Shown piece after piece: positions 15,812 through 24,137 of a stretch of DNA of 41,498 bases (position 1 is its first letter; each line of letters starts with the position of its first letter). The DNA comes from a bacterium (lineage in GTDB: Bacteria > Armatimonadota > Zipacnadia > Zipacnadales > Zipacnadaceae), in assembly GCA_030615605.1 (NCBI GenBank), contig JAUWYY010000021.1, positions 1-41,498 on the forward strand, written 5' to 3'. The translations under genes were made by a program, and so were the position numbers. A model generated the notes under the pieces. It was not told the origin of the DNA. It was given only the letters and a program-made list of their open reading frames with translations, and did not search any database.

Positions 15812-16876
15812 TCATAGCTCTTCAAACGAGGGGAAGCCTGCGGGGAGGAAGTGCTGCAGGTAGCGGCTGCGCGCGAAGCGGTCGGTCATACCCGCGATAT
15901 AATCACAGACCCGGCGGGCGCGCCCGTTGGTGTCGGCTGGAAGCGCGCTGTTGATTTCGGCGAAGGCCTGGTCGTCTTCCATGTAGAGGTCAAATAATCT
16001 ACGAATGATGCCGGCGACCTTGTCGGTCTCCTGGCGGATGCGTGGCGACTGGTATACCTCGCGTAACAGGAAATCTTTGAGCGCGTCAGCCGCACTCAGA
16101 ACTGTGCTGCTCATGGAAATCCGCGGCTGGTCCAGGCTGTGCTCGGTAAGATCACGCACCATAGTGCCGACGCGCTGGCTGTGGCGCTCTCCTAGCACTT
16201 CGGTGACCGCTGCCGGCACTTGCCGGGCAGACAGAAAGCCGGTGCGCAGGCAGTCGTCGAGATCGTGAGCAATATATGCAATGCGATCGGCTACCCTTAC
16301 TACCATCGCCTCGATAGTGGGCGGGTTGGTTTCCTCCAGGTCTATCTGCAAGTCCTTCATTGACTTGCTGTGGGCCACGATGCCCTCGCGGGTCTCCTGA
16401 GAAAGATTAAGACCTTCCCCGTCTCTTTCCAGCACATCTACCACGCGCAGGCTATGCTCATGGTGGGCGAAGCCGGCCTGCGGGTCATAGGCGCGGTAAG
16501 CCTGGGCCAGGCTGTCTTCGCCGGCATGCCCGAAGGGAGTATGACCGACGTCGTGGGCCAACGCGACCGCCTCGGTTAGATCCTCATTCAGGCGCAGCGC
16601 CTTGGCGATGGTGCGGGCAATCTGGGCGACTTCCAGGGTATGCGACAGGCGCGTGCGGAGGTGGTCCTCGCGAGCTGATATGAAGACCTGCGTCTTCTGA
16701 GCCAGACGGCGAAAGCCTCGGCACAGATGGATAATCCGGTCGCGGTCGCGCTGAAAGATGGTGCGGACCGGGCAGGGCGGCTCGGGGCGGGCCCGTCCCG
16801 CTGACTCGGCGCTCAGAGTTGCATATTGGCTCAGATAGTCAGATTCACGTTGTTCGATCTGTTCGCGAATAGTCAT
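15812..16876 (-). CDS. dgt: dGTPase-like HD-domain triphosphohydrolase
   Basis: 354 aa from ATG 16876; a TTG six bases upstream is less likely. The enzyme removes triphosphate from dNTPs in the cytoplasm. The HD metal site is seen as RLSHTLEVAQIA (His), VALAHDVGHTPFGHAGE (His-Asp) and later DRIAYIAHDLDD (Asp). RGFRRLAQKTQVFI near the N-terminus is typical of bacterial deoxyguanosinetriphosphate triphosphohydrolase-like proteins. The gene is a housekeeping type, opposite in strand to its neighbours and divergent from the SLBB exporter. Confidence 0.92.
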   Translation of the reverse strand: MTIREQIEQRESDYLSQYATLSAESAGRARPEPPCPVRTIFQRDRDRIIHLCRGFRRLAQKTQVFISAREDHLRTRLSHTLEVAQIARTIAKALRLNEDLTEAVALAHDVGHTPFGHAGEDSLAQAYRAYDPQAGFAHHEHSLRVVDVLERDGEGLNLSQETREGIVAHSKSMKDLQIDLEETNPPTIEAMVVRVADRIAYIAHDLDDCLRTGFLSARQVPAAVTEVLGERHSQRVGTMVRDLTEHSLDQPRISMSSTVLSAADALKDFLLREVYQSPRIRQETDKVAGIIRRLFDLYMEDDQAFAEINSALPADTNGRARRVCDYIAGMTDRFARSRYLQHFLPAGFPSFEEL

Positions 16877-17131
16877 AGCCAACCCAATTATATCACTAAC
16901 AGCAAGACTATGGTAGGAACGAAAGTTGCAGGACGATGTGAGGAAGGGATATCACTTGCTTACTGGAATATAATTCCGAGCACGGAGGGCGGGCGTAAAG
17001 TCAGTATGGGGGCGCTGATGCCCCGGCACTTGCTGGCTTCAGCCAAGTCAGTTTGTCCGCCTCCTATATCCTGGGCACCTCTTAGTTGCCTGAATCGGCT
17101 TGAGCGGCGTTCTGGAGGTATCAGACGAATT

Positions 17132-19855
17132 ATGCGTATGGTGTTGGGGAAAGTCAATGGTGTAGTGACGTGCGCAGCAGCTCTTGGATTGCTGGTATGG
17201 GTGCCGGGTGTAACTGGCACCTGGGTGGCGCAGTCTGCTGTGCCTGAACAGCAGTCACCAGAAGAAATAGCTGAGCAGTTATCTGGCGACCAGCAGCCGG
17301 AAGCAGGGGTGCAGCCAGCGGCTATGCAGCTCTCAGCGGAAGAAGATGGCCAGGCTGCGGAGTTTCTCCGGTGGGAGCGAGCTGAGCAGGATTGGCAACT
17401 GCCTGAAGAGATGCGTCTGGAGAACCTCAGGCGCTTCGGCGAGGAGCTGTTCGCCCGTACCGGCGGCGAAGAGCCGCGTACCCTGAATATGCCTATCTCC
17501 CCCCAGTATGCCCTGGGGCCCGGTGATGAGCTTGCGGTGCGTACCTGGAGCGAGGGGATCGAGCATCTCAACACCAGCGCGCTTGTCTCCGCCGAAGGCA
17601 CCATCTACCTGCCCCTGGCCGGGGAGATAGAGGTTGCCGGACAATCCCTGGGAGCCGCCCGCGATATGATTGCGGCGAGGCTTAGTCAGTTTTATATTGA
17701 TAGCCAAACGACGGTAACGGTTAGTGAGCCTCGGATGGTCACGGTTTACCTCACCGGCGATGTGGCCAGGCCGGGGCGCTACGGATTGAGCGGGACGGCA
17801 AGCGTACTGACAGCTCTGTATATGGGAGGGGGCCCCAGCGAAGCTGGCTCGTTGCGCGATATTCGCTTGATAAAGCTTCGACAGGCTCCCATTAGAATTG
17901 ATCTTTACCCTTATCTACTCAAAGGCGAACCGCTCGATGAGCCGCCTCTGGAGAATGGTGATACCATCTTTATCGGTGGAATCGGCGACGAGATTGGCGT
18001 GACAGGTAAGGTGCGGCGTCCCCGTCGCTATGAGATAGCCCGCCCCATCACCTGCCGGCAAGCAATCGAGCTGGCCGGCGGGGCGTCACCGGGCGGGTCA
18101 CTAAGAGACGTTACGGTCTGGCGAATTGTCAATCATCGCCGCCAGGAAGTGCTGAGTCTGGACCTGACCCAGCCTGGTGCTATCACGGATGGTAGTGGCT
18201 CCGAGCTTACCTTGCAGGCTGGCGATGTGGTGGTGGTTTCGCCCATAGATAAGATGCCGGGAAATGCGGTACGCATCAGCGGGGCCGTGCGGCGTGCCGG
18301 CATCTATGAGGTAGAGCCGCAGATGACAGTTGGCGATCTTATTTCACTGGCTGGAGGGTTGACGGAAGGGGCCTATCTCGGGTACGGGGAGGTTCGCCGT
18401 CTTGACGAATACAGTCAGCACCGCTATGAGAGCTTCTCCGTGCGGAGCGCCCTGGATGCTCCGGCAGCTTCGCTGGCTCTCGCTCCGTATGACGCGGTGC
18501 GCATTTTCTATGGTTATGAAGCAACGCCAATCACCTATGTTCAGGTAGTTGGGCCGGTGCAAAATCCCGGGCAATACCAGTGGTCGGCTGATATGCGCGT
18601 CAAAGACCTGGTCATGCAGAGTGGTGGGGTAACCGAGGAAGCCTATGTGGAGCAAGCCACTCTGCTGTGTCTCCAACCCGATGGCCAACGTCGTATGGTG
18701 AGGATCAACCTGCAGGACGCGCTCGCTGACGATTCATCCAGCAATATTGAGCTGCAGGCTGGTGATATTCTGAGAATAACATCCCGCAGACCGCCGGACA
18801 AGGTTCATATTGCTGGCTTTGTCCGCGAAGCCGGTGACTATGACTGCTTCGAAGGTATGAATGTCAGCGATCTAATCCTGGCCGCCGAGGGGGTTTCCCC
18901 CGGAGCTAGCGACACAATCGAATATGCCCAGGGGTGGCAGTCCGGGCCGGCTACAGTATACCGTTTGAAGCTGAGAATTCGGGGTGATGGGCAGATTACC
19001 GTAGAGCCTGATATTGTGCTGGGCAGCGACGATATGGTTACAGTGCTGGGCCGCGGGGACTTCAAACAGCAGCCCGCCGTGGTCCATATTAGTGGGCAGG
19101 TCGAAAACCCCGGCGCGTATGTTCTGCGGGGCAGTGCAAATGAACAGGAGACTGTATATGACTTGCTGCAAAGAGCCGGCCCTCTACTGGATAATGCTGA
19201 CCCGAATGGTATTGTGGTCTATCGCCCCAGCGAACGCGCCCTGGCCAAGGGCCAGCGCCAGAACTTGGAACAGATTGTGGCTATGTATAATCGCGAGTCG
19301 ACCGGCTATATGTTGGAGGGGGAAACAGAGGCCCGCCGTACCGTGCTCGCCGAGCAGGTGGGCGCCAATGTAGGTCAGCTTCTTGCCGGTGGGGGCGGAA
19401 CAGCGTTGGTGGTCCCACCTCGGCACCTTAGCCTCTCAGCATGGGTGAGCGGCATTCCGGTAGAGGGAAGCAAGCTGCTGGAGACTCACGGAGAAGAAGC
19501 AGATGTTTTGGTGCAGGACGGCGATACCATTGTTGTGCCGGAAATCCACAACACGGTGGCAGTGCTCGGGGCTGTTATCCGGCCGGGTAAGGTGCCCTAC
19601 CGCCAGGGGGCAAAGGTTGATTACTACATAGATATGGTGGGTGGGCCTGCCGATGACGCTGCTGTTGGCCGGGCAGTTGTAGTCCGGGCTAATGGTGCAG
19701 CGCGCCGCCGCAGCCAGATCAAAGAAATCAGACCGGGCGATGTGATCATTGTACCTTCTGACTATATGGTGAAGACGGTTCGTACCGATACGGCCTTCCA
19801 GTTGATACTCAAGACCCTGGGCAGCCTGGCAGCTACATTTTTGGTGTTTGGCTAG
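17132..19855 (+). CDS. SLBB-domain polysaccharide export protein (Wza-like)
   Basis: 907 aa. ATG 17132 is chosen because it opens a normal signal peptide (basic start, then VVTCAAALGLLVWVPGVTG), although the open frame extends upstream and GGAGG is a little far (13 bp). A Poly_export domain covers about residues 125-205 (QYALGPGDELAVRTWSEG). Several SLBB domains follow, recognisable by repeated GDVARPGRYGL, GAVRRAGIYEV, GPVQNPGQYQW, GFVREAGDYDC, GQVENPGAYVL and GAVIRPGKVPY: about six. A C-terminal hydrophobic helix (LILKTLGSLAATFLVFG) may cross the membrane. It would form the periplasmic/outer-membrane channel. It is much longer than Wza (about 380 aa), like multi-SLBB exporters of other phyla. 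Confidence 0.88.
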   Translation: MRMVLGKVNGVVTCAAALGLLVWVPGVTGTWVAQSAVPEQQSPEEIAEQLSGDQQPEAGVQPAAMQLSAEEDGQAAEFLRWERAEQDWQLPEEMRLENLRRFGEELFARTGGEEPRTLNMPISPQYALGPGDELAVRTWSEGIEHLNTSALVSAEGTIYLPLAGEIEVAGQSLGAARDMIAARLSQFYIDSQTTVTVSEPRMVTVYLTGDVARPGRYGLSGTASVLTALYMGGGPSEAGSLRDIRLIKLRQAPIRIDLYPYLLKGEPLDEPPLENGDTIFIGGIGDEIGVTGKVRRPRRYEIARPITCRQAIELAGGASPGGSLRDVTVWRIVNHRRQEVLSLDLTQPGAITDGSGSELTLQAGDVVVVSPIDKMPGNAVRISGAVRRAGIYEVEPQMTVGDLISLAGGLTEGAYLGYGEVRRLDEYSQHRYESFSVRSALDAPAASLALAPYDAVRIFYGYEATPITYVQVVGPVQNPGQYQWSADMRVKDLVMQSGGVTEEAYVEQATLLCLQPDGQRRMVRINLQDALADDSSSNIELQAGDILRITSRRPPDKVHIAGFVREAGDYDCFEGMNVSDLILAAEGVSPGASDTIEYAQGWQSGPATVYRLKLRIRGDGQITVEPDIVLGSDDMVTVLGRGDFKQQPAVVHISGQVENPGAYVLRGSANEQETVYDLLQRAGPLLDNADPNGIVVYRPSERALAKGQRQNLEQIVAMYNRESTGYMLEGETEARRTVLAEQVGANVGQLLAGGGGTALVVPPRHLSLSAWVSGIPVEGSKLLETHGEEADVLVQDGDTIVVPEIHNTVAVLGAVIRPGKVPYRQGAKVDYYIDMVGGPADDAAVGRAVVVRANGAARRRSQIKEIRPGDVIIVPSDYMVKTVRTDTAFQLILKTLGSLAATFLVFG

Positions 19856-19891
19856 GCGTTGCCAGCCTTGTTGCAATTGCACCGGTGAATT

Positions 19892-20629
19892 GTGGTGACT
19901 GAACTGCAGCAGGAATACGGCATTACAGCCCACCACGCGGAACGTTCGCTTGATTATGCTCCTGCTAATGACATGGGGGACGCCGCTGCAGAAAATGAGG
20001 CAGTCGTCGCAGAAGGCTCCTATCAGGCGCCGGCCAGCATGTACAATCGCTACGGTAAGCGCATAGTAGAGGCTGCTATTGTGGTTTTGCTACTTCCGGT
20101 GGCTGTGGTGCTGATTGCAGCGTGCGCCTTGCTCATAAAGATACTCAGTCCGGGGCCGGTGTTTTATCGTCAGGAGCGTGTGGGTCAGGGGGGTAGGTCT
20201 TTTGGGCTGCTCAAATTACGCACGATGATTCCCGACGCTGAAACCGCCACGGGGCCGGTGTGGGCTGCTGAAGATGATTGCCGTGTTACTGGGCTAGGCC
20301 GGCTGCTACGCAGAACCCGGCTTGATGAGTTGCCTCAGCTTTTCCAGGTTATAGCTGGCGAGATGGCCCTCATCGGCCCTCGCCCGGAACGTCCTCAATT
20401 CGTTCGCCAGTTTGCCCAGGACTTACCCTTCTATCTGACCCGGCTGAGCGTACGGCCGGGCATAACCGGATGGGCGCAGGTCAATCTTCACTATGATGGG
20501 TGCTCCGGAGATGTATCTGAGAAGCTGCGGCACGACCTGCATTATATCCGCCACCTGTCATTGGGGCTCGATCTGGAGATACTACGTCGCACCCTCACCG
20601 TCGTCATTCGCGGCAGTGGCGCTAGATGA
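19892..20629 (+). CDS. Undecaprenyl-phosphate sugar phosphotransferase (bacterial sugar transferase)
   Basis: 245 aa from GTG 19892, 36 bp after the exporter. This family starts glycan assembly by moving a sugar phosphate onto undecaprenyl phosphate in the inner membrane. A single membrane segment (residues about 60-85, AAIVVLLLPVAVVLIAACALLIK) is followed by the cytoplasmic catalytic domain with SPGPVFYRQERVGQGGRSF, KLRTM, LDELPQLFQVIAGEMALIGPRPERP and LSVRPGITGWAQVN, all hallmark motifs. The Asp-Glu of RLDELPQL is the known catalytic region. It is the short form with only one helix and likely the first committed enzyme of this locus. Confidence 0.92.
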   Translation: MVTELQQEYGITAHHAERSLDYAPANDMGDAAAENEAVVAEGSYQAPASMYNRYGKRIVEAAIVVLLLPVAVVLIAACALLIKILSPGPVFYRQERVGQGGRSFGLLKLRTMIPDAETATGPVWAAEDDCRVTGLGRLLRRTRLDELPQLFQVIAGEMALIGPRPERPQFVRQFAQDLPFYLTRLSVRPGITGWAQVNLHYDGCSGDVSEKLRHDLHYIRHLSLGLDLEILRRTLTVVIRGSGAR

Positions 20630-20955
20630 TCAAGCGTCATCCGAAGAAACAAGTGACGGGCTCTCTGGACGTAAGTGCGTCCTGCTGAGTATAGCTCGAC
20701 TAATCTACATCCAATATGTTCGTCCGCATAGCCTCTCCGGGTGGCACAGATGGGATTATTGTGCCTTGTAGCCAAGATTAAGTTAACATAATATAAATTA
20801 TGCGAACACAAGACGATCCTGTGAATAAGTCCTATAGCAACAGGCCTTCTTGTGAGTGGTGCCAGGAAGTGGGCGGATGCGGGGAGAAGCTGGCAGGGAC
20901 TTCGGCGCCAGTGGCGGCTGAAAGCATTTACTGCTATGAGCCCGGGTGCCAAGTA
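20630..20955. other. Intergenic region between the sugar transferase and rpoN genes (convergent ends)
   Basis: Holds a small hairpin GGCACA (20743-20748)/TGTGCC (20760-20765), possibly the end of the polysaccharide transcript, then an AT-rich patch around 20780-20800. A short Cys-containing frame from 20800 runs into the antisense of rpoN and is not believed. Confidence 0.5.
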
Positions 20956-22353
20956 CTACGCAAGTGGACAGGCATAGCGAGTACTGAACGAGCCATTGCG
21001 AGAACGGGACGAAGGAATGCCCATCTGCTTGCGATACTTGGTCACGGTACGGCGGGCGAGTTGACAACCCTCTGTGGAAAGGATTCGTTCAAGTTGTTTG
21101 TCAGTCATTGGATGATCAGTATCTTCCTGTTGGATTATCTGAGCGATAAGTGTTTTGGTAGGTAGAGCATCTTCAAAGAAAATCGAGAATGGGACTAGCG
21201 CACCATCAGGCATCATGACATACTTGCCACGAGTAGCTCGGGATACAGTGGACTCATGCAAGCCCGTTTCGAAGGCAATTTCCTTCTTGGTCAAAGGCCG
21301 CAGAGTCATTATCCCTCGGGTAAATACAGCTTTTTGTCGCTCAACAATGGTTTCGGTGACAAGTTGCATAGTCTGGTGGCGCTGCTGAAGCATCTCAATG
21401 AAACGCTGCGCTACGCGGATTTGGTTACGTATAGTCTGAATCTGCTCAGGATCGAGATCTGCCGTAGAAGCCGCCGCAGCTGCGCCTCGCTTTGTTGCAC
21501 GCTCTAGCCGCAAGTAAGCGTGGTTGATGCGCAGTGCATGAGCTTGGCTCTGGGGAATCTTTACAGACAGGTCCTCGCCATCGTAGTAGACTATGGCGTC
21601 AGGATAGATCTGGTGCTCGCGGGAGTGTTGATGAGTATCTGTGTGAAATTGCTGGCCGGGATAAGGATGAAGGTTGCAGCGGATGTACTCAAGCGCCTCC
21701 TGGACCTGGATGACAGTCAAGGTGGTAGCCTCAGATAGCTTCTTTTCGAGATTATCCCCGCAGTAGCTGAAGTGTTGGACAACAAGTTCGACCTCATCTG
21801 GGATGGATTCTCCGGTCATTTGCCGATCACGCAGTTGGAGTTGAAGGCACTCACCTAATGAACGCGCTCCCACCCCAGCCGGGCTAAGTTGCTGTAAATG
21901 CTCTAGCGCTCTCTGCACTTTTTCAAGTGGGATATCAAGGTCCTCAGCCACCCGAAAGATATCAGCAGTGAGGTATCCGTCGTCGTTGACAGCTGCGATC
22001 AGAATCTCCCCAATATTGTGGGTTGCTCGGGGTGCAGTGGCATGCAATTGCCAAAGCAACTCATCTTGAAGGGTGTAAGGTTCTGCCACTGTGTCCAGAG
22101 GAAGACCTTCGCTACTGCACTGGCCTAATGAGCTGGGGAAAATAGGGTACGTAGGGGGCTCCACCGGCAATGTCTCATAATGATCGACATTACTGTCCAG
22201 GTCGATTTCCAGTGCAGGATTCTCTTCCAGTTCCTGTTCAATACACTCGAATAACTCGACATAGCCTAGCTCAAGCAAAGTGCTGCGAACAACAATATGT
22301 GGGCTGACTGTGGCCTCAGTGCGGGGATGCAATTCGTGCCGGAATTGTAACAT
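20956..22353 (-). CDS. rpoN: RNA polymerase sigma-54 factor
   Basis: 465 aa; ATG 22353 follows AAGGGGGG. It directs RNA polymerase to -24/-12 promoters that need an AAA+ activator. Region I: an N-terminal Gln/Leu-rich segment, shorter and less Gln-rich than usual. Core-binding: LQLRDRQMTG and DDGYLTADIFRVAEDL (typical NDDGYL-like motif). DNA-binding: HTH with KEIAFETGLHESTVSRATRGKYVMMPDG and the RpoN box as ARRTVTKYRKQMGIPSSRSR, close to the ARRTVAKYRE consensus. An NtrC-type partner and flagellar genes lie just downstream in the window. A sigma-28-type promoter candidate sits upstream at 22466-22492. Confidence 0.95.
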   Translation of the reverse strand: MLQFRHELHPRTEATVSPHIVVRSTLLELGYVELFECIEQELEENPALEIDLDSNVDHYETLPVEPPTYPIFPSSLGQCSSEGLPLDTVAEPYTLQDELLWQLHATAPRATHNIGEILIAAVNDDGYLTADIFRVAEDLDIPLEKVQRALEHLQQLSPAGVGARSLGECLQLQLRDRQMTGESIPDEVELVVQHFSYCGDNLEKKLSEATTLTVIQVQEALEYIRCNLHPYPGQQFHTDTHQHSREHQIYPDAIVYYDGEDLSVKIPQSQAHALRINHAYLRLERATKRGAAAAASTADLDPEQIQTIRNQIRVAQRFIEMLQQRHQTMQLVTETIVERQKAVFTRGIMTLRPLTKKEIAFETGLHESTVSRATRGKYVMMPDGALVPFSIFFEDALPTKTLIAQIIQQEDTDHPMTDKQLERILSTEGCQLARRTVTKYRKQMGIPSSRSRNGSFSTRYACPLA

Positions 22354-22465
22354 GGTTCCCCCCTTGGACGAAGCAGTAATGCTGACAGCAGTGGTGCGGC
22401 TCAGGCCCAGGTGCAGATGCCGCTGTTAGGTCGCCTTATGGCACGGGCGGTTCGCTACAAAGTTA

Positions 22466-22492
22466 CTATCGGCCGAAACGGCCATTCCTTGA
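22466..22492 (-). promoter_or_regulatory. Candidate sigma-28 promoter for rpoN
   Basis: On the minus strand: TCAA (22492-22489), exactly 15 bp, GCCGATAG (22473-22466). The consensus is TAAA-N15-GCCGATAA, so there is one mismatch in each half. The start would be about 110 bp before the rpoN ATG. Confidence 0.5.
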
Positions 22493-22591
22493 GGGGTATT
22501 CCGCAAATAACGAGAAGGAATCGCAACAGATAGTCGAACAATTTGCTCGCGAATATTGTTACCGTACCGGCTTGTTGCAGGAGACTTCGGC

Positions 22592-22618
22592 TAAAGCATG
22601 CAGCCTACGTGCCGATAT
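22592..22618 (+). promoter_or_regulatory. Sigma-28 (FliA-type) flagellar promoter
   Basis: TAAA at 22592-22595, exactly 15 bp, then GCCGATAT at 22611-22618. This differs from TAAA-N15-GCCGATAA by one base. It points toward flgM about 475 bp downstream, consistent with flgM being a sigma-28-controlled late gene. Confidence 0.7.
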
Positions 22619-23092
22619 AATCAATAGGAGCCGTAGATATTGTTATTGCACAATAATTGGCAGCACTCGACCACAGCCGCCACCAACCAACAGAAGGGGT
22701 TGGCAGCAATTGCCGCAACTGATACAGCCCAGGCTCCCGGGGGGCAATATGATCACAGGACGGTACAACGCAGCCGGAGGTAGCTCGCTCTACCCTACTA
22801 CGGCCGAGGCTACCCGGGTACTTCTGGTGCAACTTCCCCTGCCCACATATTGTGCGTGCAGTGGTGCTCTGCCGCCAAATGGATTACGCCCCGTCCTCTA
22901 CAGCGGTTGGCTGTGCGATGTTAAGACAGGTCGAAGGGCCGATACCTCCCGTGAAGCCGCCCGGCTACCGGCAACGGTGCCAGCCACAAAGACCACAGCG
23001 CTTGTGCAACCAGAATTCAACCCAACAGTCACAGCACTCCATACACCAGCCATAGAAATAATGAGATGCGGAAATTAGGAGGTGTGGAACAG
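22619..23092 (+). other. Long putative leader between sigma-28 promoter and flgM
   Basis: About 470 bp. A 168-codon open frame crosses it, but that frame begins upstream of the promoter's -35 and its translation is Pro/Thr/Arg-rich without any domain, so I do not accept it. The region may be an untranslated leader, or it may hold an unrecognised small gene or small RNA. Confidence 0.4.
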
Positions 23093-23374
23093 ATGTACAT
23101 AGTGTCTAGCGTACGCAAAGGCAACCCTTCCCAGCAGCCGGTCGCAGTTGGACAGCATTTCAAGGAAAGGCCAGCAAGGCTTTCTGTCGATGCCCATCGG
23201 TATCGGCAGGTTGCCCGTATGGTTCGACAGCTACCCGATGTCCGCCACCAGCGGGTAAGTGCTGTGCGCCAGAAGTTGCACAGTGGCCAGTATGAAATAG
23301 ACAGCAGGCATCTGGTAGAGCTGATTCTGGAAGCAGCCAAGGATACTCGCTGTGACTACCGCGTTGCCGCCTGA
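23093..23374 (+). CDS. flgM: Anti-sigma-28 factor FlgM-like
   Basis: 93 aa. ATG 23093 is chosen because AGGAGGTG lies at 23077-23084, eight bases away; an earlier ATG at 23066 would place that site inside the gene. FlgM holds sigma-28 inactive until the hook is finished, then is exported. The C-terminal sigma-binding helices are recognisable: VSAVRQKLHSGQYEIDSRHLVELILEAA (the SG-x-Y-x-ID motif is characteristic). The N-terminal half is unstructured and basic, as in the family. Confidence 0.85.
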   Translation: MYIVSSVRKGNPSQQPVAVGQHFKERPARLSVDAHRYRQVARMVRQLPDVRHQRVSAVRQKLHSGQYEIDSRHLVELILEAAKDTRCDYRVAA

Positions 23375-23734
23375 AGGAATCTATTCCCGAGGCCAACACA
23401 GGGGATCGTTGCTCCCTTTGGGGAGTTGATACGCGTCGGTACCCAACTGGAAAATAGGTCAGGGGTGTGGCGATTATACTGATAAACAGCAGGCTCAGCC
23501 CAAAGAGCTGGCCGTGAGAACTTGGGCGCGGGGTTAATACGGCCTGCCCGGCAAATTGCCATGTACGCGCCAAGCACAGCCTGGTTTATTGATGCACGAG
23601 CGGAGAAGAGTAATAGCGCCACAGCCATCTGGAGACTTTAGATTGGCTTGGCAAATGCCGATTAGTCATGTGGGCCAGCTAAAGCCGGGCAAAGTTCTCA
23701 TCCTAGACTATGCCGAGAGCCGGACTAACAGTAT
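23375..23734. other. Intergenic region between flgM and the flgN-like gene
   Basis: 360 bp without a credible gene. GTTGCTCCC..GGGAG near 23410-23425 could form a small hairpin after flgM. A possible -24/-12 element lies at 23643-23659. Confidence 0.45.
23643..23659 (+). promoter_or_regulatory. Possible sigma-54 (-24/-12) promoter
   Basis: TTGGCTTGGCAAATGCC: GG at 23645-23646 and GC at 23657-23658 with the required ten-base gap; it matches the TTGGC half well and ATGC for TTGC. The same DNA also contains GCCGATTA with a poor -35 for sigma-28, so the assignment is ambiguous. It is 76 bp upstream of the flgN-like start. Confidence 0.4.
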
Positions 23735-24088
23735 ATGCTCCAGCAATCGGACGACATAAAGAGGCAACTGGACCAGGCCGACCAGCCTTCAACTTTGTGG
23801 GAAGCGATGGGAAAGTTGCATGATATACAGACCCAGGAGAAAATCGCCCTGGACAAGGGCGATATCGAGCTATTTCGGCAATTGCTGGAACAGCAAGCCG
23901 AAGCCTGGAGGATAGTCTACCTGCAAGCAAGTAGGCTGATTGCCAGTGGGAAGGCCCCGCCAGATATGATTGAGCGGCTGGAGAAAATCCTCAATATTCA
24001 TCGCGATCATGAGCAGCGCATTCGCCAGGCTGATGCTGCAATCGCCCGCCAACTCGAGCAGCTCCAGGACGATCAGCGGGCTGCCTAG
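23735..24088 (+). CDS. flgN: FlgN-like flagellar export chaperone
   Basis: 117 aa, ATG 23735, without a clear Shine-Dalgarno. Predicted to be almost entirely alpha-helical and rich in Gln, Glu and Arg (EQQAEAWRIVYLQASRLI, HRDHEQRIRQADAAIARQLEQL). FlgN proteins hold hook-associated proteins FlgK/FlgL before export and lie next to flgM in many genomes. The call rests on helical character, length and this neighbour. An unrelated small coiled-coil protein cannot be excluded. Confidence 0.55.
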   Translation: MLQQSDDIKRQLDQADQPSTLWEAMGKLHDIQTQEKIALDKGDIELFRQLLEQQAEAWRIVYLQASRLIASGKAPPDMIERLEKILNIHRDHEQRIRQADAAIARQLEQLQDDQRAA

Positions 24089-24137
24089 ACTGGGCAAGCC
24101 CGACGGGCCAGCATAACTGGCCGGGGACAGCCGCATT

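Noticed and set aside
16826..17131. Upstream extension of the SLBB exporter
   Set aside because: It would put the signal peptide about 100 residues inside the protein and overlap the dGTPase start on the other strand.
20800..21165. Plus-strand frame with several Cys (CEWCQEVGGC)
   Set aside because: No Shine-Dalgarno, and its second half is antisense to the end of rpoN. It could be a real small gene only if shorter, for which I see no stop.
22572..23078. 168-codon plus-strand frame before flgM
   Set aside because: Starts upstream of the -35 of the sigma-28 promoter, has low-complexity composition and no domain.
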